DNA from: an uncultured delta proteobacterium
GTDB taxonomy: Bacteria; Desulfobacterota; Syntrophorhabdia; Syntrophorhabdales; Syntrophorhabdaceae
Direction: 5' to 3'
Length of the DNA stretch: 14,032 nucleotides
Assembly (NCBI GenBank): GCA_903872255.1
Contig: CAIQJW010000224.1
Location: 1 to 14,032, forward strand
This document shows, one piece after another, positions 6,033 through 13,142 of the stretch (positions are counted from its first letter, which is position 1; each line of letters opens with the position of its first letter). A program made the position numbers and the translations under genes. The notes beneath the pieces were generated by a model. The model saw nothing but the letters and a program-made list of their open reading frames with translations. It ran no database searches and was not told the DNA's origin.

Positions 6033-8381
6033 CTATTTCACTTTGTTCTTTATTGCCGTATAGAGCCGCTCGGATGTGACCGGCAGTTCATTCATCCTGA
6101 CACCCGTTGCATCATAGATCGCATTGAGAATGGCAGGTATGGTAGGCATGATCGCGCCTTCTCCGACCTCTTTGGCCCCAAAGGGTCCGTTCGGCTCATT
6201 GCTCTCGATTATTATGGTCCTTACATTTGGCATGTCGAGCGACGTCGGAATGCGGTATTCTCCCAGGGACGCATTGATAACCCTGCCGCCCCCGTCGAAT
6301 TTGACCTCCTCAAAAAGGGCTTCGCCAAGGCCCATGGACAACGATCCCTGCATCTGCCCTTCAACATTTGTCCTGTTGATCGCAAAACCGCAGTCATGCG
6401 CATCCGTCATGGAATCGACCGTAACCCTGCCGGTTCCCATATCGACCGAAACCTCAACGACCTGGGCGGAACAGCCGTATGCCGGCGAGGTGCCGACGGC
6501 TGCCCCTTTATATTTGCCGCCCAACTCTCCCGGCTTGTACGCCCCGTTCCCGACTATGACACCGCGCTTCAAGAACGCAAGCCTGGCCGCTTCCTTGAAC
6601 GTCAACCCTTCCGGCAAAGATGACTGCACCCAGCCGCGATGCTCTTTTGCGTACGCAGACCGCACCGCGGAAAAATCGGGCCTGCCTGTCGCGAAGATCA
6701 CGATGCCGTTCTCAATGTCCATATCATCACGGGGCACGTTCAGTTCGTCGGAAAGCACCTCCAGCACCTGGCGTTTAACGTCTTCTGCCGCTGCCTTGAC
6801 GGCATGGCCGGACATGAGCGTCTGCCGCGACGAATATGCACCAAGATCGATACCGAAGTCCGTGTCGCCCGAATATATCTTCACATCGCCGAATGCTACC
6901 CCTAAGGCTTCAGCCGCTATCTGGGAAAGGATCGTGTCAGATCCCTGGCCGATCTCGGCTGCCGCCGTATAAAGGTTCGCCCCTCCCCCGTCTTCCGAGA
7001 GCCTGATGGTTGCCGTCGAATGGAATGTCTCCGAACGGTAGATCGGGTACCCGGCGCCGGATACGAAAAACCCGCAGGCTACCCCGATCCCTTTGCCCTT
7101 CGGAAGCTTCCCTTTCTTTTCGGTCCAGCCGGAGCCGTCGCGCACCGCATCCAGGCATTCCTTCATTCCGAGGCTCGACATGTTGAAATCATTGCAGGTC
7201 ACATCGCCTGTCTTCATGATATTCTTAAGCCGGAATTCAACGGGGTCCATGCCGAGCTCGTGGGCAATGATGTCAAGCTGCTGTTCAAAGGCGGCGCGTG
7301 CGGCCACCCCGCCATGCCCACGCTGCGCCCCGCAGGCGGGCTTGTTCGTATAGATGCGATACCCGTCATATTTCATATTGGCGAGCTTGTAAGGCGCCCC
7401 GAGGAGGGAGCCGGCGTAATAGATCGTTGCGATGCCGAAGCTCGAATATGCCCCGCCATCGAGGTGACACGTATTCTTGAGCGCCACGATAGTACCGTCT
7501 TTCTTAACACCGGTAGTTAATTCATGAACAAATTGATGCCGGGCTCGCGAGTGCATAAATACCTGTTCACGGGAAAAAACCATCTTGACCGGCCGCCCCG
7601 TCCGCATCGACATCAGCGATGCGGCAAGCTCAATTGTGTTCACTGCGGCCTTCGGGCCGAAACCTCCGCCGACATACGGCTTGATGACCCGTACCTTTCC
7701 GATAGGGATGCCAAGGACCATCGAGAGGCTGCGCTGTACATAATGGACAGACTGTGTCGAAGACCATACGGTAAGATGTCCCTCGGCATATTGCGCCACG
7801 CATGCCTGCGGTTCAAGAAACCCTCCGTCCTGTCTCTTGTTGACGAACCGGTCTGTCCGGACGATATCGCATCCCTTGAACGCCTCTTCGACATCGCCAA
7901 ACTCCTGGTGGACCTCCGCCCCGATATTCCCCGGAAAATCATCGTGGATGAGGACTGCCCCGTCGCTCATGGCCGAATCGATATCGAGTAAAGCAGGGAG
8001 CGGTTCATATTCAACCCTGATAAGTGACGCAGCTTCCTGCGCTGTTTCCGGATCGCGAGCCGCGACAGCCGCGATCTCGTCACCCACGTACCGAACCCTG
8101 TCAGCGCAGAAGACCGTCTCGTCGTAGCGCGCCGGGCTGACGCCGTACTTTACCGTGCCCGCTTCTTTCGCCGTGACGATATCCTTTACACCGGAAAGCA
8201 TTTTTGCGCGTGAAACGTCGATATTCAATATCCTGGCGTGCGGCAGGGAGCTCTGGAGAAGGGCCCCGTAGAGCATGCCGGGCATTGCGAGGTCGGCTGC
8301 GTAACGCGCCTCGCCCGTCGCCTTTGCACGCGCATCGACACGCGGCACCCTGCTGTTTACCGTATGATACGTTTTTTTCAT
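6033..8381 (-). CDS. Molybdenum-binding large subunit of a xanthine dehydrogenase/CO dehydrogenase-family hydroxylase
   Basis: 782 residues, the normal length for CoxL/XdhA-type subunits. The start is ATG at 8381, overlapping the 2Fe-2S gene stop as ATGA; the frame opens to a TTG at 8405, which lacks a ribosome site. The N-terminal a/b-hammerhead domain (about 10-120) includes DARAKATGEARYAADLAMPG. The molybdopterin-binding part shows VGGGFGPK (237-244), GAQRGHG (351-357), EIGQGSD (476-482) and VGEGAIMP (739-746). E741 aligns with the catalytic Glu1261 of bovine xanthine oxidase. In AQRGHG, R354 aligns with Arg912 but H356 replaces Phe914, which contacts purine, so a non-purine substrate is likely. 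These enzymes hydroxylate C-H groups using water at a Mo-pyranopterin centre in the cytoplasm. The substrate is not readable. Confidence 0.93.
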   Translation of the reverse strand: MKKTYHTVNSRVPRVDARAKATGEARYAADLAMPGMLYGALLQSSLPHARILNIDVSRAKMLSGVKDIVTAKEAGTVKYGVSPARYDETVFCADRVRYVGDEIAAVAARDPETAQEAASLIRVEYEPLPALLDIDSAMSDGAVLIHDDFPGNIGAEVHQEFGDVEEAFKGCDIVRTDRFVNKRQDGGFLEPQACVAQYAEGHLTVWSSTQSVHYVQRSLSMVLGIPIGKVRVIKPYVGGGFGPKAAVNTIELAASLMSMRTGRPVKMVFSREQVFMHSRARHQFVHELTTGVKKDGTIVALKNTCHLDGGAYSSFGIATIYYAGSLLGAPYKLANMKYDGYRIYTNKPACGAQRGHGGVAARAAFEQQLDIIAHELGMDPVEFRLKNIMKTGDVTCNDFNMSSLGMKECLDAVRDGSGWTEKKGKLPKGKGIGVACGFFVSGAGYPIYRSETFHSTATIRLSEDGGGANLYTAAAEIGQGSDTILSQIAAEALGVAFGDVKIYSGDTDFGIDLGAYSSRQTLMSGHAVKAAAEDVKRQVLEVLSDELNVPRDDMDIENGIVIFATGRPDFSAVRSAYAKEHRGWVQSSLPEGLTFKEAARLAFLKRGVIVGNGAYKPGELGGKYKGAAVGTSPAYGCSAQVVEVSVDMGTGRVTVDSMTDAHDCGFAINRTNVEGQMQGSLSMGLGEALFEEVKFDGGGRVINASLGEYRIPTSLDMPNVRTIIIESNEPNGPFGAKEVGEGAIMPTIPAILNAIYDATGVRMNELPVTSERLYTAIKNKVK

Positions 8382-8869
8382 AACTCCCCTGCCCTTTCGC
8401 CGCAAACGATCTTCGAAGCCGCCCTCTCAACGGCCTCCACGATCTTTTGGTACCCGGTGCAGCGGCACAGGTTCCCGGACAATGCCTGCCTGACCTCGTT
8501 TTCTGTGGGGCTCGGATTATTTTCGAGAAGATTGACCGCAACAAGGACCATTCCCGGGGTGCAAAAACCGCACTGGATCGCACCGGCTTCGATGAACGCT
8601 TCCTGAACGGGATGCAGCTTGCCGCCCTCCCCTATCCCTTCGATCGTTACGATCGCGGAACCGTTGGCTTCGACGGCCAGAACGAGGCATGAATTGACCG
8701 GCTGCCCGTCCATGATCACCGTGCAGGCACCGCAATCACCGACGCCGCAGCCTTCCTTTGTCCCGAAAAGACCGAGGCCTTCGCGAAGAAATCGTGCCAG
8801 GGTCATGTTCGGGTTTACAGCTGATTCGTATTCAGTACCATTTACCGTTACGGTTATTATCTTTTTCAC
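8378..8869 (-). CDS. 2Fe-2S subunit of the molybdenum hydroxylase (CoxS/XdhC-like)
   Basis: 163 residues. The start is GTG at 8869, overlapping the FAD-subunit stop as GTGA and preceded by AAGGGG 7 bases upstream; the GTG at 8890 has no ribosome site. A plant-type ferredoxin domain binds the first cluster through C41, C46, C49 and C61 (GCGVGDCGACTV then NSC). The helical C-terminal domain binds the second through C100 and C103 (QCGFCTPGM) and C135 and C137 (NLCRCTGYQKI). All eight ligands are present. It passes electrons from the Mo centre to FAD. It is the middle gene of the FAD, 2Fe-2S, Mo order. Confidence 0.96.
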   Translation of the reverse strand: MKKIITVTVNGTEYESAVNPNMTLARFLREGLGLFGTKEGCGVGDCGACTVIMDGQPVNSCLVLAVEANGSAIVTIEGIGEGGKLHPVQEAFIEAGAIQCGFCTPGMVLVAVNLLENNPSPTENEVRQALSGNLCRCTGYQKIVEAVERAASKIVCGERAGEL

Positions 8870-9759
8870 AGACCGACCCCTTGACCGCACGCCTCGCGGT
8901 ACGCATTAGCAAGCGTCCTTATCGTGAGCGCCCGCACCATATCCCGCCGGTAATCCGCGCCTCCCCGAATATCGCTGACAGGGGAGCAATCGTTCATGGC
9001 GAGCGATGCCGCCTTCGCGAAGAGCTCATCGGACGGGTACTCGCCGAGCAGCGCCCCTTCGGCCGACAAGGCTCGCACAGCCGTCGGCGCCACGGCGCTC
9101 AACACTATGCGAGCGTCACGTATGACACCGTCGGGACTATCGAGCGTTATCCGCGACGCTACCGCAACAATGGCGATCTCGAGGGCGGCGCGATGGCCCA
9201 GTTTAATATAGTCTGCGCCCGTAAACGGCGGCAGGGTGCTTAGGCTTATCTCGGTTATTATCTCGTCTTTACCCAGAATGGAACGGCCCGGGCCGATAAA
9301 AAAGACATCAGGGATCACCGTCCTGTTCGTGCCTTTTGTCCTTAATTTTATCCTTGCACCAAGCGCTATCAGGGCCGGCGGAAGATCGGCCGCCGGGCGG
9401 GCTGTAGCGATATTACCGCCGATCGTGGCGCGGTTCCTGATAAGCGGCGAACCCAGGGACAGGGCCGCTTTTCTTAAGACCGGAAAAGAACGGGCTATAA
9501 CGTCCGACCGGGCGATGTCCGCTGCCGTGGTATATGAACCGATGGCGACGATCTCTTTTTTCCGCGTGATCCCCCGGATCCCTTTGAGCCTCTTCAACGA
9601 AACGATCCTGGCGGGATCGACAGACCCTTTTTTCATATTGACGATGAGGTCCGTCCCCCCGGCGATCACTTTCGTGTCAGACCTCAGGTCGGATAATATG
9701 TCAAGGGCTTCCGGCAGGGTCCGCGGTTCCTCGTAGTCGAACCTGGGTAAAAACAGCAT
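8866..9759 (-). CDS. FAD-binding medium subunit of the molybdenum hydroxylase (CoxM-like)
   Basis: 297 residues from the ATG at 9759, which has GAGGGAGG (9769-9776) 9 bases upstream and gives the family-typical opening LPRFDYEEPRTLPEAL. An ATG at 9813 would add 18 atypical residues. FAD pyrophosphate contacts are seen in VIAGGTDLIVNMKKG (31-45) and IRNRATIGGNIATARPAADL (107-126); the C-terminal third is the CoxM C-terminal domain. The extra cysteine-rich 4Fe-4S insertion of 4-hydroxybenzoyl-CoA reductase beta subunits is absent, so that enzyme is unlikely. It takes electrons from the 2Fe-2S subunit and passes them to an unknown acceptor. It is the first gene of the operon. Confidence 0.94.
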   Translation of the reverse strand: MLFLPRFDYEEPRTLPEALDILSDLRSDTKVIAGGTDLIVNMKKGSVDPARIVSLKRLKGIRGITRKKEIVAIGSYTTAADIARSDVIARSFPVLRKAALSLGSPLIRNRATIGGNIATARPAADLPPALIALGARIKLRTKGTNRTVIPDVFFIGPGRSILGKDEIITEISLSTLPPFTGADYIKLGHRAALEIAIVAVASRITLDSPDGVIRDARIVLSAVAPTAVRALSAEGALLGEYPSDELFAKAASLAMNDCSPVSDIRGGADYRRDMVRALTIRTLANAYREACGQGVGL

Positions 9760-9881
9760 TAAGAAAAACCTCCCTCTTCCATTCACTGGCGGCTTTGTGC
9801 GGGACGGGTACATGTTTCCCCTGATCCCCTATGACGATGTGTTCAGTTGTATTTTACCTTAAGACGGATCAAAGCGCTATT

Positions 9882-9918
9882 CCAAGTTATCCTTGGACTC
9901 TCAGGTTCAAGCTTTTTT
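9882..9918. promoter_or_regulatory. Compound inverted repeats in the divergent thiS / Mo-hydroxylase intergenic region
   Basis: CCAAG-TTATC-CTTGG (9882-9896) overlaps a second imperfect inverted repeat, CTTGGAC-TCTCAG-GTTCAAG (9892-9911), which on the plus strand is followed by CTTTTTT (9912-9918). The second could form a 7-pair RNA hairpin with one G-U pair and a U-tract, i.e. a plus-strand terminator just before the thiS promoter. The array could equally be an operator between the two divergent units. Confidence 0.45.
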
Positions 9919-9919
9919 G

Positions 9920-9948
9920 TGGAAAGCGGAAATTGCCTGGTCTACAAT
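9920..9948 (+). promoter_or_regulatory. Possible thiS promoter giving a nearly leaderless transcript
   Basis: TGGAAA (9920-9925; 4/6) and TACAAT (9943-9948; 5/6) are 17 bases apart. Transcription would start at about 9955, two bases before the thiS ATG at 9957. No Shine-Dalgarno precedes that ATG, consistent with leaderless translation. No THI-box (TPP riboswitch) fits in this space. Confidence 0.45.
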
Positions 9949-9956
9949 GACGGTGT

Positions 9957-10169
9957 ATGGAAAACATACTAGAAATAACACTGAACGGGATGCAGGAAAA
10001 GGTCCCGCCGGGAACGACCGTCGCCGACCTGATAGAGCGGGCGGGAGAGAATGACAGGAACCTGATCGTAGAGCGTAACAATCGTTTTGTTCACCCCCTG
10101 GCATACCCGTTAACCTGTGTCGGGGATGGTGACAGGATCGAATTGATAAACCCTGATTTTGGAGGTTAA
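9957..10169 (+). CDS. thiS: ThiS/MoaD-family sulfur carrier protein
   Basis: 70 residues, the normal ThiS size. The beta-grasp pattern is clear: ITLNGMQEKVPPGTTVADLI, then LIVERNNRFVHPLAYP matching the ThiS VAVERNG-x-IVP strand, then VGDGDRIELINPDFGG. The C-terminal diglycine is the residue pair adenylated by ThiF/MoeB-type enzymes and converted to thiocarboxylate. It looks more like ThiS than MoaD, but no thiG, thiF or thiH is nearby. Its divergent position beside a molybdenum-enzyme operon leaves open a sulfur-donor role other than thiazole synthesis. The stop codon is embedded in a GGAGGTTAA sequence that could serve a following short frame. Confidence 0.85.
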   Translation: MENILEITLNGMQEKVPPGTTVADLIERAGENDRNLIVERNNRFVHPLAYPLTCVGDGDRIELINPDFGG

Positions 10170-10170
10170 G

Positions 10171-10287
10171 ATAAAGATCTTATTAGCCGTAGGGATCGTC
10201 TTTTGCGCCCTTTCCTGCCTGATAGCAATAGCCAACATCGTAACCGGCATCACCCTACGGTCCGCAAACGCAAGGGCTTGCCGGTAA
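10171..10287 (+). CDS. Possible ATA-initiated single-helix microprotein
   Basis: A 38-codon frame, opening with ATA AAG ATC, lies 5 bases after GGAGG (10161-10165), the ideal ribosome spacing. It encodes IKILLAVGIVFCALSCLIAI, then ANIVTGITLRSANARACR and TAA. The first 25 residues form a plausible membrane helix or signal peptide, with ANA near the end as a possible cleavage site. No ATG, GTG or TTG opens this frame. Either ATA is used as a rare start, or an ATG has mutated and this is a dead or weakly translated gene. Nothing links it to a known family. Confidence 0.3.
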   Translation: MKILLAVGIVFCALSCLIAIANIVTGITLRSANARACR

Positions 10288-10324
10288 GGCCGCAGTCCCT
10301 GATCGGGCTAATAACCAAATTTCC

Positions 10325-10353
10325 TTGAAAGCATGTCGTTGACCCGATACAAT
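10325..10353 (+). promoter_or_regulatory. Sigma70-type promoter of the alpha/beta hydrolase gene
   Basis: TTGAAA (10325-10330; 5/6) and TACAAT (10348-10353; 5/6) are separated by 17 bases. The expected start near 10360 leaves a leader of about 33 bases that contains AAAGGAG (10377-10383), 9 bases before the ATG. Confidence 0.7.
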
Positions 10354-10392
10354 GATCCAGATGAAGGAATACTGACAAAGGAGTGACGAGCC

Positions 10393-11172
10393 ATGCCCGA
10401 CTATAGCAAGATCGATACACCGGAAGTCCTGTCATACGTATTTTATGCCCGGGATGAATCCGGCACATGCCCGAAATATGCCTTCGATCATTTCATCCCT
10501 GTTGATGATAATGTCGCCCTCCATTGCCGCTTTTATAAGCAGGATGATTCCTGGCCCTGGATACTCTTCTTCCATGGCAATGGCGAAGTGGTCAGTGATT
10601 ACGACGAGCTTTCCCTGTTTTATTTCAAGTATAAACTCAATATTGCAGTTGTAGATTACCGGGGCTACGGGAAGAGCAACGGCACGCCCACGGTGGGGAG
10701 CATGTCCGATGACGCCCATATGGTCTTTGACTCGGTCCGGGCGGCCCTTAAGGAAAAGAACCTGGCAGGAAATATCTGGATCATGGGGCGGTCACTCGGC
10801 AGTTTATCCGCCTTTGAAATAGCCTACGAACATGGCCCCGACATTAAAGGCCTGATCATTGAAAGCGGTTTCCCGAGCATATCGAGCCTCATCATCCGCC
10901 ACGGCATAGCATCTGCGGATATGTCCCTTGATTCCATTACAGAAGAATGCCTCGGCATGTTAAGAAGCATAACCGTGCCGCTCCTTGTGATCCATGGCGA
11001 ATACGATACGCTCGTACCTCCCGATGAAGCGGAAACGATCATGGAGAATGCAGGTTCTCCGATCAAGAACCTTCTTATGATACCGGGAGGGACCCATAAC
11101 GATATAATGTTCGTGGGCCTGAGGCAATACATGGAGGCGATCAGGCAACTTGTCGATGCGACAAATACCTGA
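10393..11172 (+). CDS. Alpha/beta hydrolase (serine hydrolase, COG1073-like)
   Basis: 259 residues with no signal peptide, so probably cytoplasmic. The fold landmarks occur in order: ILFFHGNGE (57-65) gives the oxyanion region, VVDYRGYGKSNG (86-97) is the typical strand-loop, IMGRSLGS (130-137) is the nucleophile elbow with S134, VIHGEYDTLVPP (199-210) supplies D205, and PGGTHNDIM (231-239) supplies H235. A complete Ser-Asp-His triad is therefore present. Relatives include FrsA-like and BEM46-like hydrolases; the ester, amide or thioester substrate cannot be told. It has its own promoter and ribosome site and faces the convergent small gene. Confidence 0.9.
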   Translation: MPDYSKIDTPEVLSYVFYARDESGTCPKYAFDHFIPVDDNVALHCRFYKQDDSWPWILFFHGNGEVVSDYDELSLFYFKYKLNIAVVDYRGYGKSNGTPTVGSMSDDAHMVFDSVRAALKEKNLAGNIWIMGRSLGSLSAFEIAYEHGPDIKGLIIESGFPSISSLIIRHGIASADMSLDSITEECLGMLRSITVPLLVIHGEYDTLVPPDEAETIMENAGSPIKNLLMIPGGTHNDIMFVGLRQYMEAIRQLVDATNT

Positions 11173-11190
11173 CAGGACCGGTGCAATCTC

Positions 11191-11220
11191 CGCTCGTGCG
11201 AACCTAATCTTTGACGAGCG
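11191..11220 (+). terminator. Possible weak terminator after the hydrolase gene
   Basis: CGCTCGT (11191-11197) and ACGAGCG (11214-11220) form a perfect 7-pair stem with a 16-base loop, followed on the plus strand by ATTTT. It overlaps the 3' end of the convergent small gene. The large loop and short T-run make it a weak candidate. Confidence 0.35.
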
Positions 11221-11389
11221 ATTTTACCTTGCCGATCAACGCTATTAATTTGCCTTCCCTTTCTTTCAGGGCGTCACGGAATTCCCTCCTGTCGGTCCGT
11301 CTCACCTCGACTTCAAGATGGGAATGATATCTCTCGAGGACGTTAAGCATCAGTTTGGCCTCTTCATCATCCATTTCCAGGCTAACCAT
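11204..11389 (-). CDS. Small helical protein, possibly a conserved family
   Basis: 61 residues from the ATG at 11389, chosen because AAAGGAGG lies 6 bases upstream; a longer frame to a GTG at 11461 has no ribosome site. The sequence is charged and helical: MDDEEAKLMLNVLERYHSHL, then EVEVRRTDRREFRDALKEREGKL and a C-terminal helix. It resembles in outline small proteins of unknown function, seen widely in bacteria, with the pattern L-x-x-EEA-x-x-L...YL-x-x-L-x-x-E-x-x-x-TD-x-x-x-FR-x-x-LK-x-R. No cysteines, membrane segment or DNA-binding motif are visible. Its coding 3' end contains half of a hairpin shared with the convergent hydrolase gene. Function unknown. Confidence 0.75.
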   Translation of the reverse strand: MVSLEMDDEEAKLMLNVLERYHSHLEVEVRRTDRREFRDALKEREGKLIALIGKVKSLVKD

Positions 11390-11525
11390 ATCTTCCTCCT
11401 TTACAGGCCCTGTGCCGTTTTTGATCCCCGGCCCCTTCTTAGCCTGTATATTCAATGGCACTTAAGTGTCAGCGGCGCAGCTCGCTCTAACATATCAATG
11501 AACAGGCGTTCCTAAAAAGTCCTTA

Positions 11526-11627
11526 CTATTCATTTAGCACAAGTCTGGAATAATTCAAGGACAACCGGCGAGAAATTCTGAATAGGCTGAATGCAACGAC
11601 GGGTTCCCTCCTCACGTCATCACTCAT
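11526..11627 (-). CDS. Possible small hypothetical protein downstream of the symporter gene
   Basis: A 33-codon frame with ATG at 11627 has GGGAGG (11635-11640) 7 bases upstream. It encodes MSDDVRREPVVAFSLFRISR, then RLSLNYSRLVLNE, a basic peptide without recognisable motifs. Just before it, an 11-codon frame (11620-11655) also has a good ribosome site, AAGGAGG (11665-11671), that starts within the symporter stop region. Two ribosome sites in tandem suggest translation continues past the symporter gene, but the reading frames are too short to judge by content. The rest of 11390-11671 holds nothing else I can identify. Confidence 0.25.
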   Translation of the reverse strand: MSDDVRREPVVAFSLFRISRRLSLNYSRLVLNE

Positions 11628-11671
11628 ACCGGGGCCTCCCGTAAATTTTGATCATCGTCAACAGCCTCCTT

Positions 11672-12892
11672 CTAGACAGATCCTTCCTTTATTCCGAACA
11701 CGCCTTCCCACCGTGCCACGATAACCGTCGCAAGGCAATTCCCCGTGACATTGACAGCCGTGCGCCCCATGTCCATGATCGTATCCACGCCGAGTATGAC
11801 GGCAACCGCTTGGACCGGGAGGCCAAACGACGCAAGCGTGCCCGCAAGTACGACAAGCGATGCCCTGGGGACGCCTGCGGCCCCCTTACTTGCGAAGATA
11901 AGGGTGAAGCCCATCAGTAGCTGCTGGGAAAGGCTTAAGTCGATCCCGGCGGCCTGGGCAGCGAAAACCGAGGCGAGCGAAAGATAGATCGTCGTGCCGT
12001 CGAGATTGAAACTGTAGCCTGTCGGGATAACGAACGACACAACGCGGCGCGGCACCCCGAGCGCTTCCATGTTCTCCATCGCTTTGGGAAGCGCTGCCTC
12101 CGAGCTGGACGTGGAAAATGCGATCATTGCCGGCTCTTTGACGGCAGCCAGGAATGCCTTAAGAGGCACCTTGCATATAAGCGCCGCGGGCAGGAGTACT
12201 ACCAGCAGAAAGACGATGATCGCCCCGTAAAAGGTGGCGATAAGAAGGCAAAGGTTGAGAAGCACATTCATGCCCTTGCTGGCGATAATTACGGCTATAG
12301 CCGCCCCGACGCCGATCGGGGCCATCTTCATCACGATATTCGTATACTTGAACATCGTCTCTGCAAGCGCTTCACAGAACTCGATGATAGGTTTTTTCTT
12401 TTCCTTGATAAGGCTGAGCGCAATTGCAAAGATGATCGTAAATACGACGACCTCAAGCACGTCGCCCCGGGCAGCCGCATCGAAAAAATTGTCCGGGAAT
12501 ATGTTGATGATGACCTCTTGTATTGTCATATGCTTTGGCTGGCCCAATCCGGCAACGGGACCCGCATCCCCGAGATTGATGCCGCGTCCCGGTTTCGTTA
12601 TATTGACTGCAAGGAGGCCGATGAAAAGAGCTAATGTCGTAACGATCTCAAAATACACGATCGCCTTTACCCCCATCCTTCCCACGGCCTTGAGATCGGA
12701 GTGGCTTGCGATGCCCACGACAAGAGTGGCAAAAATGATCGGAACAATGATGGTCTTGACCAGGCGTATAAAAATGGTGCTAAGCGGTTCGAGTTTCGCC
12801 CCAAGGCCCGGAAAGGCAAAGCCGATGATCAATCCGGCCAGCATTCCGATAAAAATAAGGTGGGTCTGCGAGAGCCTTCTGCGTCTTTCCAA
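11672..12892 (-). CDS. gltP: GltP-type acidic amino acid:cation symporter (DAACS/SLC1 family)
   Basis: 406 residues with about eight membrane helices and two hairpins. HP1 has AFSTSSSEAALP (258-269), TM7 has PTGYSFNLDGTTIY (290-303), HP2 has SKGAAGVPRAS (335-345) and TM8 has GVDTIMDMGRTAVNVTGN (368-385). D370, D374, R377, T378 and N381 match GltPh D390, D394, R397, T398 and N401; R377-T378 favours glutamate or aspartate over the C4-dicarboxylates of DctA. The Na+ ligand D405 of GltPh is N385 here, which suggests proton coupling (inference). The start is TTG at 12892 with a weak GGGGGT upstream; a better start was not found. It is a stand-alone gene, and no convincing promoter was found upstream. 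Confidence 0.92.
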   Translation of the reverse strand: MERRRRLSQTHLIFIGMLAGLIIGFAFPGLGAKLEPLSTIFIRLVKTIIVPIIFATLVVGIASHSDLKAVGRMGVKAIVYFEIVTTLALFIGLLAVNITKPGRGINLGDAGPVAGLGQPKHMTIQEVIINIFPDNFFDAAARGDVLEVVVFTIIFAIALSLIKEKKKPIIEFCEALAETMFKYTNIVMKMAPIGVGAAIAVIIASKGMNVLLNLCLLIATFYGAIIVFLLVVLLPAALICKVPLKAFLAAVKEPAMIAFSTSSSEAALPKAMENMEALGVPRRVVSFVIPTGYSFNLDGTTIYLSLASVFAAQAAGIDLSLSQQLLMGFTLIFASKGAAGVPRASLVVLAGTLASFGLPVQAVAVILGVDTIMDMGRTAVNVTGNCLATVIVARWEGVFGIKEGSV

Positions 12893-13030
12893 GCGGTACC
12901 CCCATTTGCGTAGAGTTCAATTGTGATGCCGACACAAAGAATAAATCTCTTTTACCGGAAAAAACAACGAAAATAGAGGCACATGACCCATGGGTAGCCG
13001 GCACTCTCACATCATCAAGACAAAACATTA

Positions 13031-13059
13031 TTGAATTCAAAGCGCAAAACCGCTATAAT
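13031..13059 (+). promoter_or_regulatory. Promoter of tRNA-Arg
   Basis: TTGAAT (13031-13036; 4/6) and a perfect TATAAT (13054-13059) are separated by 17 bases. Transcription would start at about 13066, immediately before the tRNA 5' end at 13069. Confidence 0.75.
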
Positions 13060-13068
13060 ACACACCGT

Positions 13069-13142
13069 GCGCCCGTAGCTCAATTGGATAGAGTGTTGGA
13101 CTACGAATCCAAAGGTTAGAGGTTCGATCCCTCTCGGGCGCG
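13069..13142 (+). tRNA. tRNA-Arg (anticodon ACG)
   Basis: A 74-base cloverleaf folds fully. The acceptor is GCGCCCG (13069-13075) with CGGGCGC (13135-13141), discriminator G13142. The D arm is GCTC/GAGT around a loop containing GG. The anticodon stem is TTGGA/TCCAA with loop CTACGAA; ACG lies at 13103-13105 (A34 read as inosine, decoding CGU, CGC and CGA). The T stem is AGAGG/CCTCT with loop TTCGATC. CCA is not encoded, so it must be added after transcription. A short TTTT follows. No attachment-site duplication of the 3' end is seen in the window. Confidence 0.98.

Noticed and set aside
6124..6972. 282-codon plus-strand open frame
   Set aside because: Antisense to the molybdenum subunit; its serine/proline-rich composition is typical of a shadow frame.
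8866..9759. 4-hydroxybenzoyl-CoA reductase beta subunit
   Set aside because: The cysteine-rich 4Fe-4S insertion that defines that subunit is absent; only two isolated cysteines are present.
9840..9956. TPP riboswitch upstream of thiS
   Set aside because: No THI-box core (CTGAGA followed by the conserved GCGTAGGGA region) is present and the space is short.
10187..10260. CCGTAGGG / CCCTACGG inverted repeat after thiS
   Set aside because: The arms are 8 bases with a 58-base loop and no T-run, too weak for a terminator or riboswitch claim.
12986..12995. ACCCATGGGT palindrome upstream of the symporter
   Set aside because: A single 10-base palindrome with no promoter nearby; chance is a sufficient explanation.
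13069..13142. tRNA-Arg as an integration site for a genomic island
   Set aside because: No repeat of the tRNA 3' end and no integrase gene are seen in the window.
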